Of a DNA stretch of 64,000 nt, positions 34,064 through 42,902 are shown piece after piece. The notes beneath the pieces are model-generated. The model saw only the letters and a program-made list of their open reading frames with translations. It ran no database searches and was not told the DNA's origin. The first letter of the stretch is position 1. Every line of letters begins with the position of its first letter. The position numbers and the translations under genes were made by a program. The DNA is taken from NCBI RefSeq assembly GCF_003583365.1, contig NZ_QXED01000006.1:434001-498000 (forward strand), in the 5' to 3' direction. This DNA is from Fibrisoma montanum. GTDB lineage: Bacteria > Bacteroidota > Bacteroidia > Cytophagales > Spirosomataceae.

Positions 34064-37000
34064 TTAGAGGCCTACATTAACCGTTACGCCAATGTTCCGG
34101 CTGAAGGGCAATCCGCCGTATTCGGCAAACTCGCCGGCCCGGTTGCTCAGCAGCCCCTGCGGGTTGATGCCATCTTTCGCGGTGCGGTACAGGTAACCCA
34201 GGTTACGACCAACCACACTCAGGCGCAGCGACTGAACTTTAACCTTGTTCAACACCGTAGCCGGTACGTCGTAGCTTACGGAGGCTTCGCGCACGGCTAC
34301 CCATGAGTTCTCGAATACAGAATATTCGCGGATACCCGATCCCCAGTTCGACAGGTTGTCGTAATAGGCAAAGGCCGGAATCGGCTTCAGGTAGCCTTTA
34401 TCCACGGCTTCTTTATAGGTCATGCCGCCCAAATCAACCTGCTTGCCATCGACGGTTGCCGTTACGCCCGTGTTCAGTACGCCATCCGGAATGATACCAT
34501 CGTTGCGGACATTGCCCTGGGCATCGGTGAAGGTGATACCACCCGACTCGGTGTCACGACCGAACAGGCTGTTCTTGAACGTACCGAAAGCCGATCCGTA
34601 CTGGTGCGTGGCCGACGCCATTACGCCCCCAATCTTGGAATCCACCTGGAAGGTAGCCGAGAAATTACCGAACTGGAAGTTGTTGACGTTGCTGAGCAGG
34701 AACTTCTCCAGTAAGGTTCCCAGGTCTTTCGAACCCTGACCGGCCGCTCCGCTCCGCAGATACGTCAGGTAGCCGCCGTTTGTGCCGCTGGCAGCGCCAA
34801 TCAGCTTCCGGCCCTGTGCGTCGCGGGCAAAGGCATACGTTGAAACGATGGTGCCATAATCACTACCCACCCGGGCAATGGAGCGCACATCATTCCCGAA
34901 CGCCAGGCTCAGCTCGTACGTATCAACCCCGTCGACCAGCTCCAGAATTTTGTTCCGGTTGCGGCTGAAGTTGAACGACGTATTCCACTGGAATTTGTTT
35001 GTCTTGACGGGTGTGCCGGTCAGCAAAATCTCCACCCCACGGTTCAGAATCTTACCGGCATTGACCAACCGGTTCGTTAACCCGGCCTCCTGGGCTACAG
35101 GTAGGTTAAAGATTTCGTTCCGGGTCAGTTTGTTATACACCGCTACGTCGATACCCACCCGGTTGTTGAATAACCGCAGATCAGTGCCCACTTCCCATTC
35201 CCGGGCCAGACGGTTCCGCAGGTTATAGTTGGGCAACACGTTGTCCCGGAAGCCATATTGCTGAATCTGGCCATTGATTGAGTTGAAAATGCTGCCTGCG
35301 GAGTAGAAACCGGTCTGGTTGGTAATCCAAGCATCGGTATCACCACCCGTGAAGCCGTAGCTGGCCCGTAGTTTACCAAACGTCAGAGCTTTAGGCAGTT
35401 CTTTAACCGACTGCGTGAAATCCCAGGCCAGACCAACAGACGGATAATAATACGAGTACTGACCCGATCCATCGGCGTAGGTCAGGGCCGACGAGTAGTC
35501 GATCCGGTTCGTGAAGTTCAGGAACAGCGCATCTTTGTAGCTCAGATCACCGTAGGCATAAACCGCGTCCGTACGTTTAGAAGCAGCTAGACGGCCCTGA
35601 CCTATATCAGCCACTACAGGGTTGATTGAATTTGGCAGGTTAAACTGTCCCGGAATCCGCAGGCCGCCATCCGTACGTAGCCGGAAGTCCCGACCGCCGA
35701 TGATGCGGTTCGTTTCACCACCTACCGTCAGGTTCAGATGAAACAGCGAACCAAAATCCCGGCTGGCCGTCAGTAACGCCTGAATACGCGACTGGTTGTT
35801 GGCCTGAGAATACTGCGAGTATTCACCCCCGCCAAAGCCAACCCCCGGTCCCAAGAATTTATTCTCAGTAGCGTACAGTTCGTTCTGAATGTTGGCCCGC
35901 ACCAGGGCTGTCAGCCAGGGCGTAACGTTCGCCGTTACGTCGATGTTGCCGCGGAAAATCTTTTCGTTGCGGTACGTATTATACTGGAAGGTTTCCCACA
36001 GGAACTGACTGATACCATAAGGATCAGCGGTTCCCGTTTTCCGACCACCCAGGGGCGACTGATAATTGTCGGCCCAATAATCAATATCCAGCGTCCGGGG
36101 TCGTGCGTACACAAATCGGAAGACCGGGTTGTAGGTTCCACCCTGCCGGATTGGATTCAGGTTATCATTAATCGTGTAGTCGGCAGCTACGTCCAGGTTG
36201 AATATCTTGCCCACCCGCTGCGTTGCCCGGATGTTGAAGTTGTTGCGCTTCAGTTCGGCACCGCCCGGCATGATTGTGTTGTTGAACAGATTGGAGTACG
36301 ACGCCCGGAACGAACCCCGGTCGTTGGCGCCTTCAACGGCTACGTTGTGGTTCGTGTACCGCCCCGTCTGGAAGAAATCCAGCGGATTGTTGGCTTTCCA
36401 CTCAACCATGCGGCCATCCAGATCGCGCACCATGCGGCCGTCGATCTTCGGACCGAATGAATACGCCCAGGCGCTGTTCTGCGACTGAACCACCTCTACC
36501 CCATCGGCTGCTTTGGGGAACGTAGGCGAAAGCCCGGCACCGTACTGGTTTTGCACGTCAACGAACCGATACGCGGTTTCAAACGACGACGTGTGGTTGT
36601 ACGATACGCCCAATCCTTTCTGATCGCGTCCCTTTTTGGTTGTGATCACAACCACACCATTCAGGGCTTCCGATCCGTAGAGGGCGCTGGCGGCCGAACC
36701 TTTCAGTACCGTTACCGTTTCAACGTTATCGGCGTTCAGGTTTTTCATGATGTTGCCGAAATCCTGCGCAGCTCCCCACGAGTCGGCCCCCGTTGTAGTC
36801 GGCCGAATCAGCACCCCATCAACTACGAACAGCGGCTGCGTATTCGAACTGAGCGAGGCATTTCCGCGAATCCGGATACGGGACGACGACATAGGACCGC
36901 CTGAGCCCTGGTCAATCTGAACCCCGGCTACCTTACCCTGCAGGGCGTTCACCAGGTTAGGGGTGTTTGCCCGCAGCAGGTTCTGACCCTGAATTTCCTG

Positions 37001-37366
37001 GGCGGCATAAGACAGTTTACGCGCTTCCTGCTTAATCCCGAAGCCCGTAACGATGACTTCGTCGAGCGACTTGGGATCTTCCTTGATTGTAATGGAGAGG
37101 GTTGCCGCGTTGCCGACCGGCACCTCCTGGCGCAGATAACCCACCCCCGACACGACGAGGACAGCGTTGCCGTTCGGGACGTTCAGCCGAAACGCACCAT
37201 CGGCGTCCGTACTGGTACCGGTGGTCGTTCCTTTCACGAGCAGGGATATTCCCGGAACACCCACGCCCTTGTCGTCTTTGACGGTACCGGACACGGTCAG
37301 TCTGTTCTGTGCGCTAACAAGCGAGCTTATGAACAGGAAAAGGAAAAGTGGTAATAATCGATTCAT
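34064..37366 (-). CDS. SusC/RagA-family TonB-linked outer-membrane transporter
   Basis: An 1100-residue transporter with signal peptide MNRLLPLFLFLFISSLVSAQ. A carboxypeptidase-regulatory-like domain (about 22-105: SGTVKDDKGVGVPGISLLVKGT) is followed by the TonB-box region (LDEVIVTGFGI), a plug domain (about 115-230: LQGKVAGVQIDQGSG, IRIRGNASL, VVDGVLI, GSAASALYGSEALNGVV), and a beta-barrel that ends in VTVNVGL. It imports oligomers with SusD, driven by TonB. It is divergent from the ROK regulator with a 202-base gap that contains a palindromic operator candidate and a near-consensus -7 box (TAAGATTG on the minus strand, near 37431-37438). Confidence 0.97.
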   Translation of the reverse strand: MNRLLPLFLFLFISSLVSAQNRLTVSGTVKDDKGVGVPGISLLVKGTTTGTSTDADGAFRLNVPNGNAVLVVSGVGYLRQEVPVGNAATLSITIKEDPKSLDEVIVTGFGIKQEARKLSYAAQEIQGQNLLRANTPNLVNALQGKVAGVQIDQGSGGPMSSSRIRIRGNASLSSNTQPLFVVDGVLIRPTTTGADSWGAAQDFGNIMKNLNADNVETVTVLKGSAASALYGSEALNGVVVITTKKGRDQKGLGVSYNHTSSFETAYRFVDVQNQYGAGLSPTFPKAADGVEVVQSQNSAWAYSFGPKIDGRMVRDLDGRMVEWKANNPLDFFQTGRYTNHNVAVEGANDRGSFRASYSNLFNNTIMPGGAELKRNNFNIRATQRVGKIFNLDVAADYTINDNLNPIRQGGTYNPVFRFVYARPRTLDIDYWADNYQSPLGGRKTGTADPYGISQFLWETFQYNTYRNEKIFRGNIDVTANVTPWLTALVRANIQNELYATENKFLGPGVGFGGGEYSQYSQANNQSRIQALLTASRDFGSLFHLNLTVGGETNRIIGGRDFRLRTDGGLRIPGQFNLPNSINPVVADIGQGRLAASKRTDAVYAYGDLSYKDALFLNFTNRIDYSSALTYADGSGQYSYYYPSVGLAWDFTQSVKELPKALTFGKLRASYGFTGGDTDAWITNQTGFYSAGSIFNSINGQIQQYGFRDNVLPNYNLRNRLAREWEVGTDLRLFNNRVGIDVAVYNKLTRNEIFNLPVAQEAGLTNRLVNAGKILNRGVEILLTGTPVKTNKFQWNTSFNFSRNRNKILELVDGVDTYELSLAFGNDVRSIARVGSDYGTIVSTYAFARDAQGRKLIGAASGTNGGYLTYLRSGAAGQGSKDLGTLLEKFLLSNVNNFQFGNFSATFQVDSKIGGVMASATHQYGSAFGTFKNSLFGRDTESGGITFTDAQGNVRNDGIIPDGVLNTGVTATVDGKQVDLGGMTYKEAVDKGYLKPIPAFAYYDNLSNWGSGIREYSVFENSWVAVREASVSYDVPATVLNKVKVQSLRLSVVGRNLGYLYRTAKDGINPQGLLSNRAGEFAEYGGLPFSRNIGVTVNVGL

Positions 37367-37464
37367 ACACCCGTAAGATGATGGTTACGTTAACAAGTTG
37401 ACTCGGTAGTAATAATTAGATAACTACGCACAATCTTACGATATTTTTGCAAAATTTGCGACGA

Positions 37465-37486
37465 GTTAATAAAAATTTTTAAAAAC
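37465..37486. promoter_or_regulatory. candidate ROK operator in the susC/ROK divergent gap
   Basis: A 22-bp near-palindrome with arms GTTAATAAAA and TTTTAAAAAC around AT. It is 99 bases before susC and 83 before the ROK gene, and matches 19 of 22 bases with the GH20 site. A short palindrome GCAAA-a-TTTGC at 37449-37459 lies beside it. Confidence 0.55.
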
Positions 37487-37568
37487 AGCCATCGGATAGT
37501 AAAATAGTTTGGGTTAGTTAGAATACGCTGTTAACTCACTTATATCCGTAAATAAGCACTTAACCTTA

Positions 37569-38792
37569 ATGACGACCCTAGAAGACGAGTTAGTACCCCG
37601 AAAATCAGTTGTCACTCACAAAAAGAACCAGCGGCTTAAAAGCGTTTTATCATACCTGTATCAGGAAGGAGCCTGTACACTGGCGCAATTAGCCGACGTT
37701 TCACACACCAGCATTCCGTCGGTCACCGGGCTGGTTGACCAGCTCCTGGAAGAAGGCTGGGTCAGTGCCAACGGCATCGTAACGGGCAACAACGGCCGAC
37801 GGCCGACTTTATTTGGCTTACGACCCGACGGCCACTACGTCATTGTGCTGGACAGTAATACGCACGACACCCGTTTGCTGGTGGTAAATCCGTTGCGCCA
37901 GATCGTTTTTCAGCGCACGGTCGACCGGCGTCTGGAGGACACCGCCGGGTTTCTGGATTTTCTGGCCCGGTTCGTAACGGAAACCCTTACCGAGTCAGCA
38001 ATTCCCAGATCGGCCATCCTGGCCATGGGGCTTGCCATTCCGGGGCTGATCGATGCGCGACGGGATCTTAACCTGACATACAGCAGCCTGAATCCAACCG
38101 ATCAGTCGATCACGACCTGGCTGGAAGAACGCCTGGATATACCGGTTTACCTGATCAACGACACCAAAGCCACGGCCCTGGGCGAAAATCGATTCGGGGG
38201 CGGCCTGGGTAAAAAGCACGTGCTGTCGATCAATATCGACTGGGGCGTGGGCCTGGGCATTATTCTGGACGGCAAGGTTTTCCAGGGGGCTTCGGGCTTT
38301 GCGGGTGAACTCGGCCACATCCAGGTCGACCCCGACGGGGACCTGTGCTACTGCGGAAAAGTAGGCTGTCTGGATACGATCACGTCGGCGTCGTCGCTGG
38401 TCCGGCGGGTACAGCGGGCGGTGCTGGACGGGTGCGTATCGCAGTTGGCCGCTTACCAGAACGACGTTAGCCAGATCACGATCAACCACGTTATCGAAGC
38501 GGCTCACCAGGGCGATGCGTTTGCCATTGACCAGCTGCACGAAACGGGTTATCAGCTCGGTAAAGGGCTGTCGATCGCGATCAACCTCTTCAATCCGGAA
38601 GTCATCATTGTCGACGGTGTGTTGGCGCAGGCGGCCATATTCATTACCAATCCCATCGAACAGGCCATCATCAAACATTGTCTGAGCGGGTTCCGCAACG
38701 ACCTGACGGTCGAGGTAACGAAACTGAACGGCGCGGCCAAGTGGCTGGGTACACACGCGTATGTGATGGAAAACGTATTTGCCGACTTTTAG
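37569..38792 (+). CDS. ROK-family transcriptional regulator (NagC/Mlc-like)
   Basis: A 407-residue protein with an N-terminal winged helix (about 22-85: LSYLYQEGACTLAQLADVSHTSIPSVTGLVDQLLEEGWV, then NNGRRPTLFGL). A ROK sugar-kinase-like domain follows, with LGLAIPGLID-type and DWGVGLGIILDG motifs, and the zinc motif CYCGKVGCLDT. Relatives are sugar-responsive repressors of GlcNAc or glucose genes. The neighbourhood (GH20, GH18, SusCD) fits GlcNAc or an N-glycan-derived sugar as effector, which is inference. It is divergent from susC and followed after 3 bases by the M28 peptidase, so the two are probably co-transcribed. A near-consensus TAGTTTG lies at 37505-37511. Confidence 0.93.
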   Translation: MTTLEDELVPRKSVVTHKKNQRLKSVLSYLYQEGACTLAQLADVSHTSIPSVTGLVDQLLEEGWVSANGIVTGNNGRRPTLFGLRPDGHYVIVLDSNTHDTRLLVVNPLRQIVFQRTVDRRLEDTAGFLDFLARFVTETLTESAIPRSAILAMGLAIPGLIDARRDLNLTYSSLNPTDQSITTWLEERLDIPVYLINDTKATALGENRFGGGLGKKHVLSINIDWGVGLGIILDGKVFQGASGFAGELGHIQVDPDGDLCYCGKVGCLDTITSASSLVRRVQRAVLDGCVSQLAAYQNDVSQITINHVIEAAHQGDAFAIDQLHETGYQLGKGLSIAINLFNPEVIIVDGVLAQAAIFITNPIEQAIIKHCLSGFRNDLTVEVTKLNGAAKWLGTHAYVMENVFADF

Positions 38793-38795
38793 CCG

Positions 38796-39746
38796 ATGCC
38801 CAGACGCCCTCTCCCGACCCGGTTTTCCACCGTATTTCTGTTTCTGCTCGCCGTTACGTCATACGGGCAGGCTCCTTCCGCCGATCGCATCAGCCGACAC
38901 ATCCGCTGGCTGGCCGCCGACAAGATGCAGGGCCGGGGAACCGGCAGTCCCGAAAACGCCAAAGCGGCTGCCTACATCGTCCGGCAGTTCCGGAAGGCAG
39001 GCCTGAAACCCCTGGGTACCGCTGGCTTTTACCAACCCTTTACGGCTGAAGTCCGCCGGGTGGTCGTGCCTGACAGTCTGCGAAAAGCGGCCAACGTCAT
39101 CGGTTTTCTGAACAACGACGCCCCCCACACCATCGTGATCGGCGCCCATTATGATCACCTTGGCCTGGGTCGGCAAGGCAGTTCGCTGGCCGAAAAGCCG
39201 GAGGGGCAGATCCACAACGGCGCCGACGATAACGCGTCGGGCGTAGCCGGTCTCTTGGAACTGGCCCACTACTACGCTAAAAACGACGTAAAGGAACCGT
39301 ACAATTTGCTGTTCATGGCCTTTGGAGCCGAAGAACTGGGTCTGCAAGGCTCGCGCTATTTCCTCAGCCAGCCGACCATGCCGCTGGTCAATCTCAACTT
39401 CATGGTTTGCATGGACATGATCGGGCGGTACAATCCGGAGCGGGGCGTCGGCATTGGGGGCTACGGCACCAGCGATGCCTGGCCGCAGGTCTTTAAAGGC
39501 GTGGAAAGCCCCATCAAGTTCTTCACCGATCGGGCGGGTAATGGGGGCTCCGACAATGCCGCTTTCTACGCCAAACAAATTCCGGTGCTGTTTTTCCATA
39601 CCGGCGGCCACCCCGACTACCATAAACCCACCGACGATGCCGACAAGATTGACGCGTCGGCCGAGGAGCAGATTCTCAAGCTGTGCATCCGCCTGCTGGA
39701 CAACGCCATGCAGCAGCCCAAGATGACGTTTACGGCCGTGAATTAG
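38796..39746 (+). CDS. secreted M28-family zinc aminopeptidase
   Basis: A 316-residue protein with a signal peptide (about 1-25, ending SYGQA). The peptidase has the paired-zinc pattern: His118 and Asp120 in GAHYDHLG, Asp144/145 in NGADDNASG, the Glu179-Glu180 pair in FGAEELGL, Asp207 in VCMDMIG, and a final His in PDYHKPTDDAD. M28 enzymes remove N-terminal residues from peptides. Placed after the ROK regulator with a 3-base gap and before GH125, it could trim the peptide part of glycopeptides, which is inference from context. Confidence 0.92.
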   Translation: MPRRPLPTRFSTVFLFLLAVTSYGQAPSADRISRHIRWLAADKMQGRGTGSPENAKAAAYIVRQFRKAGLKPLGTAGFYQPFTAEVRRVVVPDSLRKAANVIGFLNNDAPHTIVIGAHYDHLGLGRQGSSLAEKPEGQIHNGADDNASGVAGLLELAHYYAKNDVKEPYNLLFMAFGAEELGLQGSRYFLSQPTMPLVNLNFMVCMDMIGRYNPERGVGIGGYGTSDAWPQVFKGVESPIKFFTDRAGNGGSDNAAFYAKQIPVLFFHTGGHPDYHKPTDDADKIDASAEEQILKLCIRLLDNAMQQPKMTFTAVN

Positions 39747-39755
39747 TGGTTTTTT

Positions 39756-39820
39756 CAGTTTGTAGTTTGTGGTTTGTAGTTCTTCCGGTGTCAACCAACT
39801 ACAAACCACAAACTACAAAC
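39756..39820. repeat. inverted repeat built of TTTGTAG/TTTGTGG heptamers
   Basis: The left arm (39756-39781) is a run of TTTGTAG/TTTGTGG-type heptamers. The right arm (39797-39820) is its complement (ACTACAAACCACAAACTAC...). About 24 bp pair around a 15-nt loop (CTTCCGGTGTCAACC), enough to act as a terminator in either direction. The gap separates the M28 and GH125 genes. Its low complexity suggests slippage-prone repeat DNA. Confidence 0.7.
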
Positions 39821-39879
39821 CACAAACCGAAAAACTACAAACCCAATAACCATCCCAACTCCCCGGCGCCCATTTTTAC

Positions 39880-41295
39880 ATGAACCGACGTACCTTCCTC
39901 CACCAATCGACCCTGGCTTCTGTTGCGGTATCCACGGGTTCGGCCCTGAACTTTTCCGGCCGCGACTTACCTACGGTCCGTGTAGCCGCCAACCAGCGCA
40001 ACTTCCGCAGCCAGGCCGTTGAAGACACCATCCGGATGGTGCGCACCCAGATTAAAACTACCGAACTGGGCTGGCTCTTTGAAAACTGCTTTCCAAATAC
40101 GCTCGATACAACGGTCGACTTCTCGATGGTCAACGGCCGGCCGGATACGTACGTCATCACGGGCGATATCGACGCCATGTGGCTACGGGACTCGACGGCG
40201 CAGGTGTGGCCGTATCTTCCCCTGATGAAGCAGGACGAGCCGTTACGTCAGTTGATTGAAGGCGTTATTAACCGACAGACGCGTAACATTCGTAAAGATC
40301 CGTACGCCAACGCCTTTTACAAGGACGATACCAAAGTCGGCGAATGGAAAGACGACAAGACCGACATGAAACCCGGTCTGCACGAACGAAAATGGGAGAT
40401 CGATAGCTTGTGCTACCCCATCCGGCTGGCCTATGCGTACTGGAAACAGACGGGCAGCGTTGCACCGTTCGACGCCGACTGGCAGGACGCCATGCGGCTG
40501 GTGGTGCAGACGTTCCGGGAACAGCAGCGTAAAACGGGTAATGGCCCTTACAAATTTGAACGAACAACCAGCTGGGCTACTGATGGCGTTCCGCTGAGCG
40601 GCTACGGTTACCCTGTTCGGCCCGTTGGCCTGATCTGCTCTACCTTCCGGCCGAGCGACGATGCGACCATCTTTCCCTTTCTGATTCCGGCCAATTTTTT
40701 CGCCGTGACGTCCCTGCGGCAGATGGCCGACATGCTCACCGCCCTGAACGGTAACGCTACGCTCATCGCCGACGCCCGGGCGCTGGCCGGTGAGGTAGAA
40801 ACCGCCCTGAAGCAGCATGCCGTCGTGCGACACCCGCGCTTTGGCAACGTGTATGCGTATGAGGTCAACGGCTTCGGCAGCTATAACCTCATGGACGACG
40901 CCAACGTACCAAGCCTGCTGGCGATGCCATACCTGGGCAGCATGCCCGTATCCAACCCAATTTACCAGAACACCCGCAAGCTGGTGCTGAGCCAGGACAA
41001 CCCGTTTTACTTTGAAGGCAAGGCGGGGGCGGGCATCGGCGGACCGCACGCGGGCATGGACATGATCTGGCCCCTGAGCATCATCATGCGCGGGATGACC
41101 AGTACCGACGACCGGGAGATACGCACCTGCCTGAACACGCTGCGTGCCAGCAACGCCGGTACTGGTTTCATGCACGAGTCATTTCACAAAAACGATGCGT
41201 CAAACTTTACGCGCAAGTGGTTTGCCTGGGCCAATACGCTGTTTGGCGAATTTGTCCTGAAAACATTCAACGATCGTCGGCACCTGCTGAGTTAG
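39880..41295 (+). CDS. GH125 exo-alpha-1,6-mannosidase-like enzyme
   Basis: GH125 enzymes are metal-independent and remove alpha-1,6-linked mannose from N-glycan-like chains. The 471-residue protein has an N-terminal export signal (MNRRTFLHQSTLASVAVSTG, with an RR pair as in Tat substrates). The (alpha/alpha)6-barrel motifs are present: GDIDAMWLRDSTAQVWPYL (95-113), HERKWEIDSLCYP (about 168-180), STFRPSDDATIFPF (about 254-267) and HESFHKNDASNFTRKWFAW (432-450), which provides the base. The length agrees with the family. It is followed after 153 bases by GH29 on the same strand. It is one of the strongest hints that the locus attacks mannose-containing glycans. Confidence 0.92.
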   Translation: MNRRTFLHQSTLASVAVSTGSALNFSGRDLPTVRVAANQRNFRSQAVEDTIRMVRTQIKTTELGWLFENCFPNTLDTTVDFSMVNGRPDTYVITGDIDAMWLRDSTAQVWPYLPLMKQDEPLRQLIEGVINRQTRNIRKDPYANAFYKDDTKVGEWKDDKTDMKPGLHERKWEIDSLCYPIRLAYAYWKQTGSVAPFDADWQDAMRLVVQTFREQQRKTGNGPYKFERTTSWATDGVPLSGYGYPVRPVGLICSTFRPSDDATIFPFLIPANFFAVTSLRQMADMLTALNGNATLIADARALAGEVETALKQHAVVRHPRFGNVYAYEVNGFGSYNLMDDANVPSLLAMPYLGSMPVSNPIYQNTRKLVLSQDNPFYFEGKAGAGIGGPHAGMDMIWPLSIIMRGMTSTDDREIRTCLNTLRASNAGTGFMHESFHKNDASNFTRKWFAWANTLFGEFVLKTFNDRRHLLS

Positions 41296-41448
41296 CTGTA
41301 AACCATACATCTGACCTACTAGGTATCACTTTATTAGTCAGAATTTTAATACACTAACTTTTACCATCTCTCCTTTGGTGGGAATGATAAAAGCCCTCCT
41401 CTTCCGAAGACGGGGATTTATCCATAACTCAATGCATCAGTTCTTGCT

Positions 41449-42879
41449 ATGAAACGATTTGGCTTGCCTTTACTCACCGCCCTGCTCGCTTCGGCTCCGG
41501 TCTTTGCGCAGCAGCATTCCGATCAGAACCATTCGAAATACGTCTGGCCCAAAGACGAGCAGGTCCGACAAAAGCTGAGCCAGTGGCAGGACGTTAAGTT
41601 TGGCCTGCTGATGCACTGGGGCACCTACAGCCAGTGGGGTATTGTGGAGTCATGGTCACTGTGCCCTGAAGACGAGGGCTGGTGCGAACGCCGGGGACCA
41701 CACGCGGCTAACTATACGGAGTACAAACGGGCGTATGAGACCATTCGGGCGGAGTTCAACCCCGTCAAATTTAATCCGGAGCGCTGGGCTGAAGCGGCAA
41801 AAAAGGGCGGTATGAAATACATGGTGTTTACCACCAAACACCACGATGGATTCTGCATGTTCGACACCAAACTGACGGACTACAAAATCACCGATCCCAA
41901 AACGGCTTTTGCCACTAATCCACGTAGCAACGTCACGAAAGAAGTGCTGGATGCCTTCCGGAAACAGGCGTTTATGGTCGGTACGTATTTTTCGAAGCCC
42001 GACTGGCACACCGACAGCTACTGGAAACCCTATTGGCCACCCAAAGACCGGAACGTCAATTATGATCCGAAGAAATACCCCAGCGAGTGGAAGAAGTTTG
42101 CGGATTTTACAAACGGACAGATTCAGGAGCTGATGACCGACTACGGCAAAATCGACATTCTGTGGCTGGATGGGGGCTGGGTCCGGCCGTTCAACACCAT
42201 CGATTCGACCATTAGCTGGCAAGGGGCCATTCCCTTCGATCAGGATATCGACATGGCCAGGATTGCCCGTGAAGCCCGCCAGAAACAGCCGGGTCTGCTG
42301 GTTGTTGACCGCACCGTAACGGGCGAATACGAAAACTACGTCACCCCCGAGCACCAGATTCCGGATCAGTACATGCCTATCCCCTGGGAAACCTGCATGA
42401 CGATGGGTGATAGCTGGTCCTACATCCCGAAAGAGAACTTTAAATCGTCGCGCAAGCTGGTCCAGATTCTGGTCGACATTGTGGCGAAGAACGGTAATCT
42501 GCTGCTCAACATCGCTCCCGGCCCCGATGGCGACTGGCACGAAGAAGCCTACAGTCGGCTGACCGAAATCGGCAGATGGCTGGACGTAAACGGCGAATCG
42601 ATCTACGGCACCAAGCCGCTGGCACCCTACCGGCAGGATAAGTGGGCTTTCACGAAAAAAGAGGACGTAACCTACGTATCATACCTGCCTGCGGAGTCGG
42701 AAACGCAGCTTCCGGCCACGGTAACCCTGCCGATCGTGCCCGGCAAAACCTTGACGCTGTTGGGCACAAAAGCTGCTCTGAAATGGAAAAAATCAGGTGC
42801 CGGCGCTACCGTGGCCATTCCGGAAACTAGTCGAAAGCAGCTCGCCGGTCAACCCGTCTGGGTGTTCAAATTGAGCTGA
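41449..42879 (+). CDS. GH29 alpha-L-fucosidase
   Basis: The enzyme removes terminal alpha-L-fucose by a retaining mechanism. A signal peptide (MKRFGLPLLTALLASAPVFA) precedes a 476-residue protein. FGLLMHWGTYSQWG (51-64) and HHDGFCMF are typical, and the nucleophile Asp241 is in KIDILWLDGGW. GNLLLNIAPGPDGDW is the usual C-terminal catalytic-domain motif, followed by a short beta-sandwich. The acid/base is not obvious by eye, as usual for GH29. With GH125, GH20 and GH18 it makes a set suited to fucosylated N-glycans. It converges with the downstream sensor kinase (23-base gap). Confidence 0.95.
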   Translation: MKRFGLPLLTALLASAPVFAQQHSDQNHSKYVWPKDEQVRQKLSQWQDVKFGLLMHWGTYSQWGIVESWSLCPEDEGWCERRGPHAANYTEYKRAYETIRAEFNPVKFNPERWAEAAKKGGMKYMVFTTKHHDGFCMFDTKLTDYKITDPKTAFATNPRSNVTKEVLDAFRKQAFMVGTYFSKPDWHTDSYWKPYWPPKDRNVNYDPKKYPSEWKKFADFTNGQIQELMTDYGKIDILWLDGGWVRPFNTIDSTISWQGAIPFDQDIDMARIAREARQKQPGLLVVDRTVTGEYENYVTPEHQIPDQYMPIPWETCMTMGDSWSYIPKENFKSSRKLVQILVDIVAKNGNLLLNIAPGPDGDWHEEAYSRLTEIGRWLDVNGESIYGTKPLAPYRQDKWAFTKKEDVTYVSYLPAESETQLPATVTLPIVPGKTLTLLGTKAALKWKKSGAGATVAIPETSRKQLAGQPVWVFKLS

Positions 42880-42902
42880 TTAATCAATGAGATACCGGCT
42901 GC

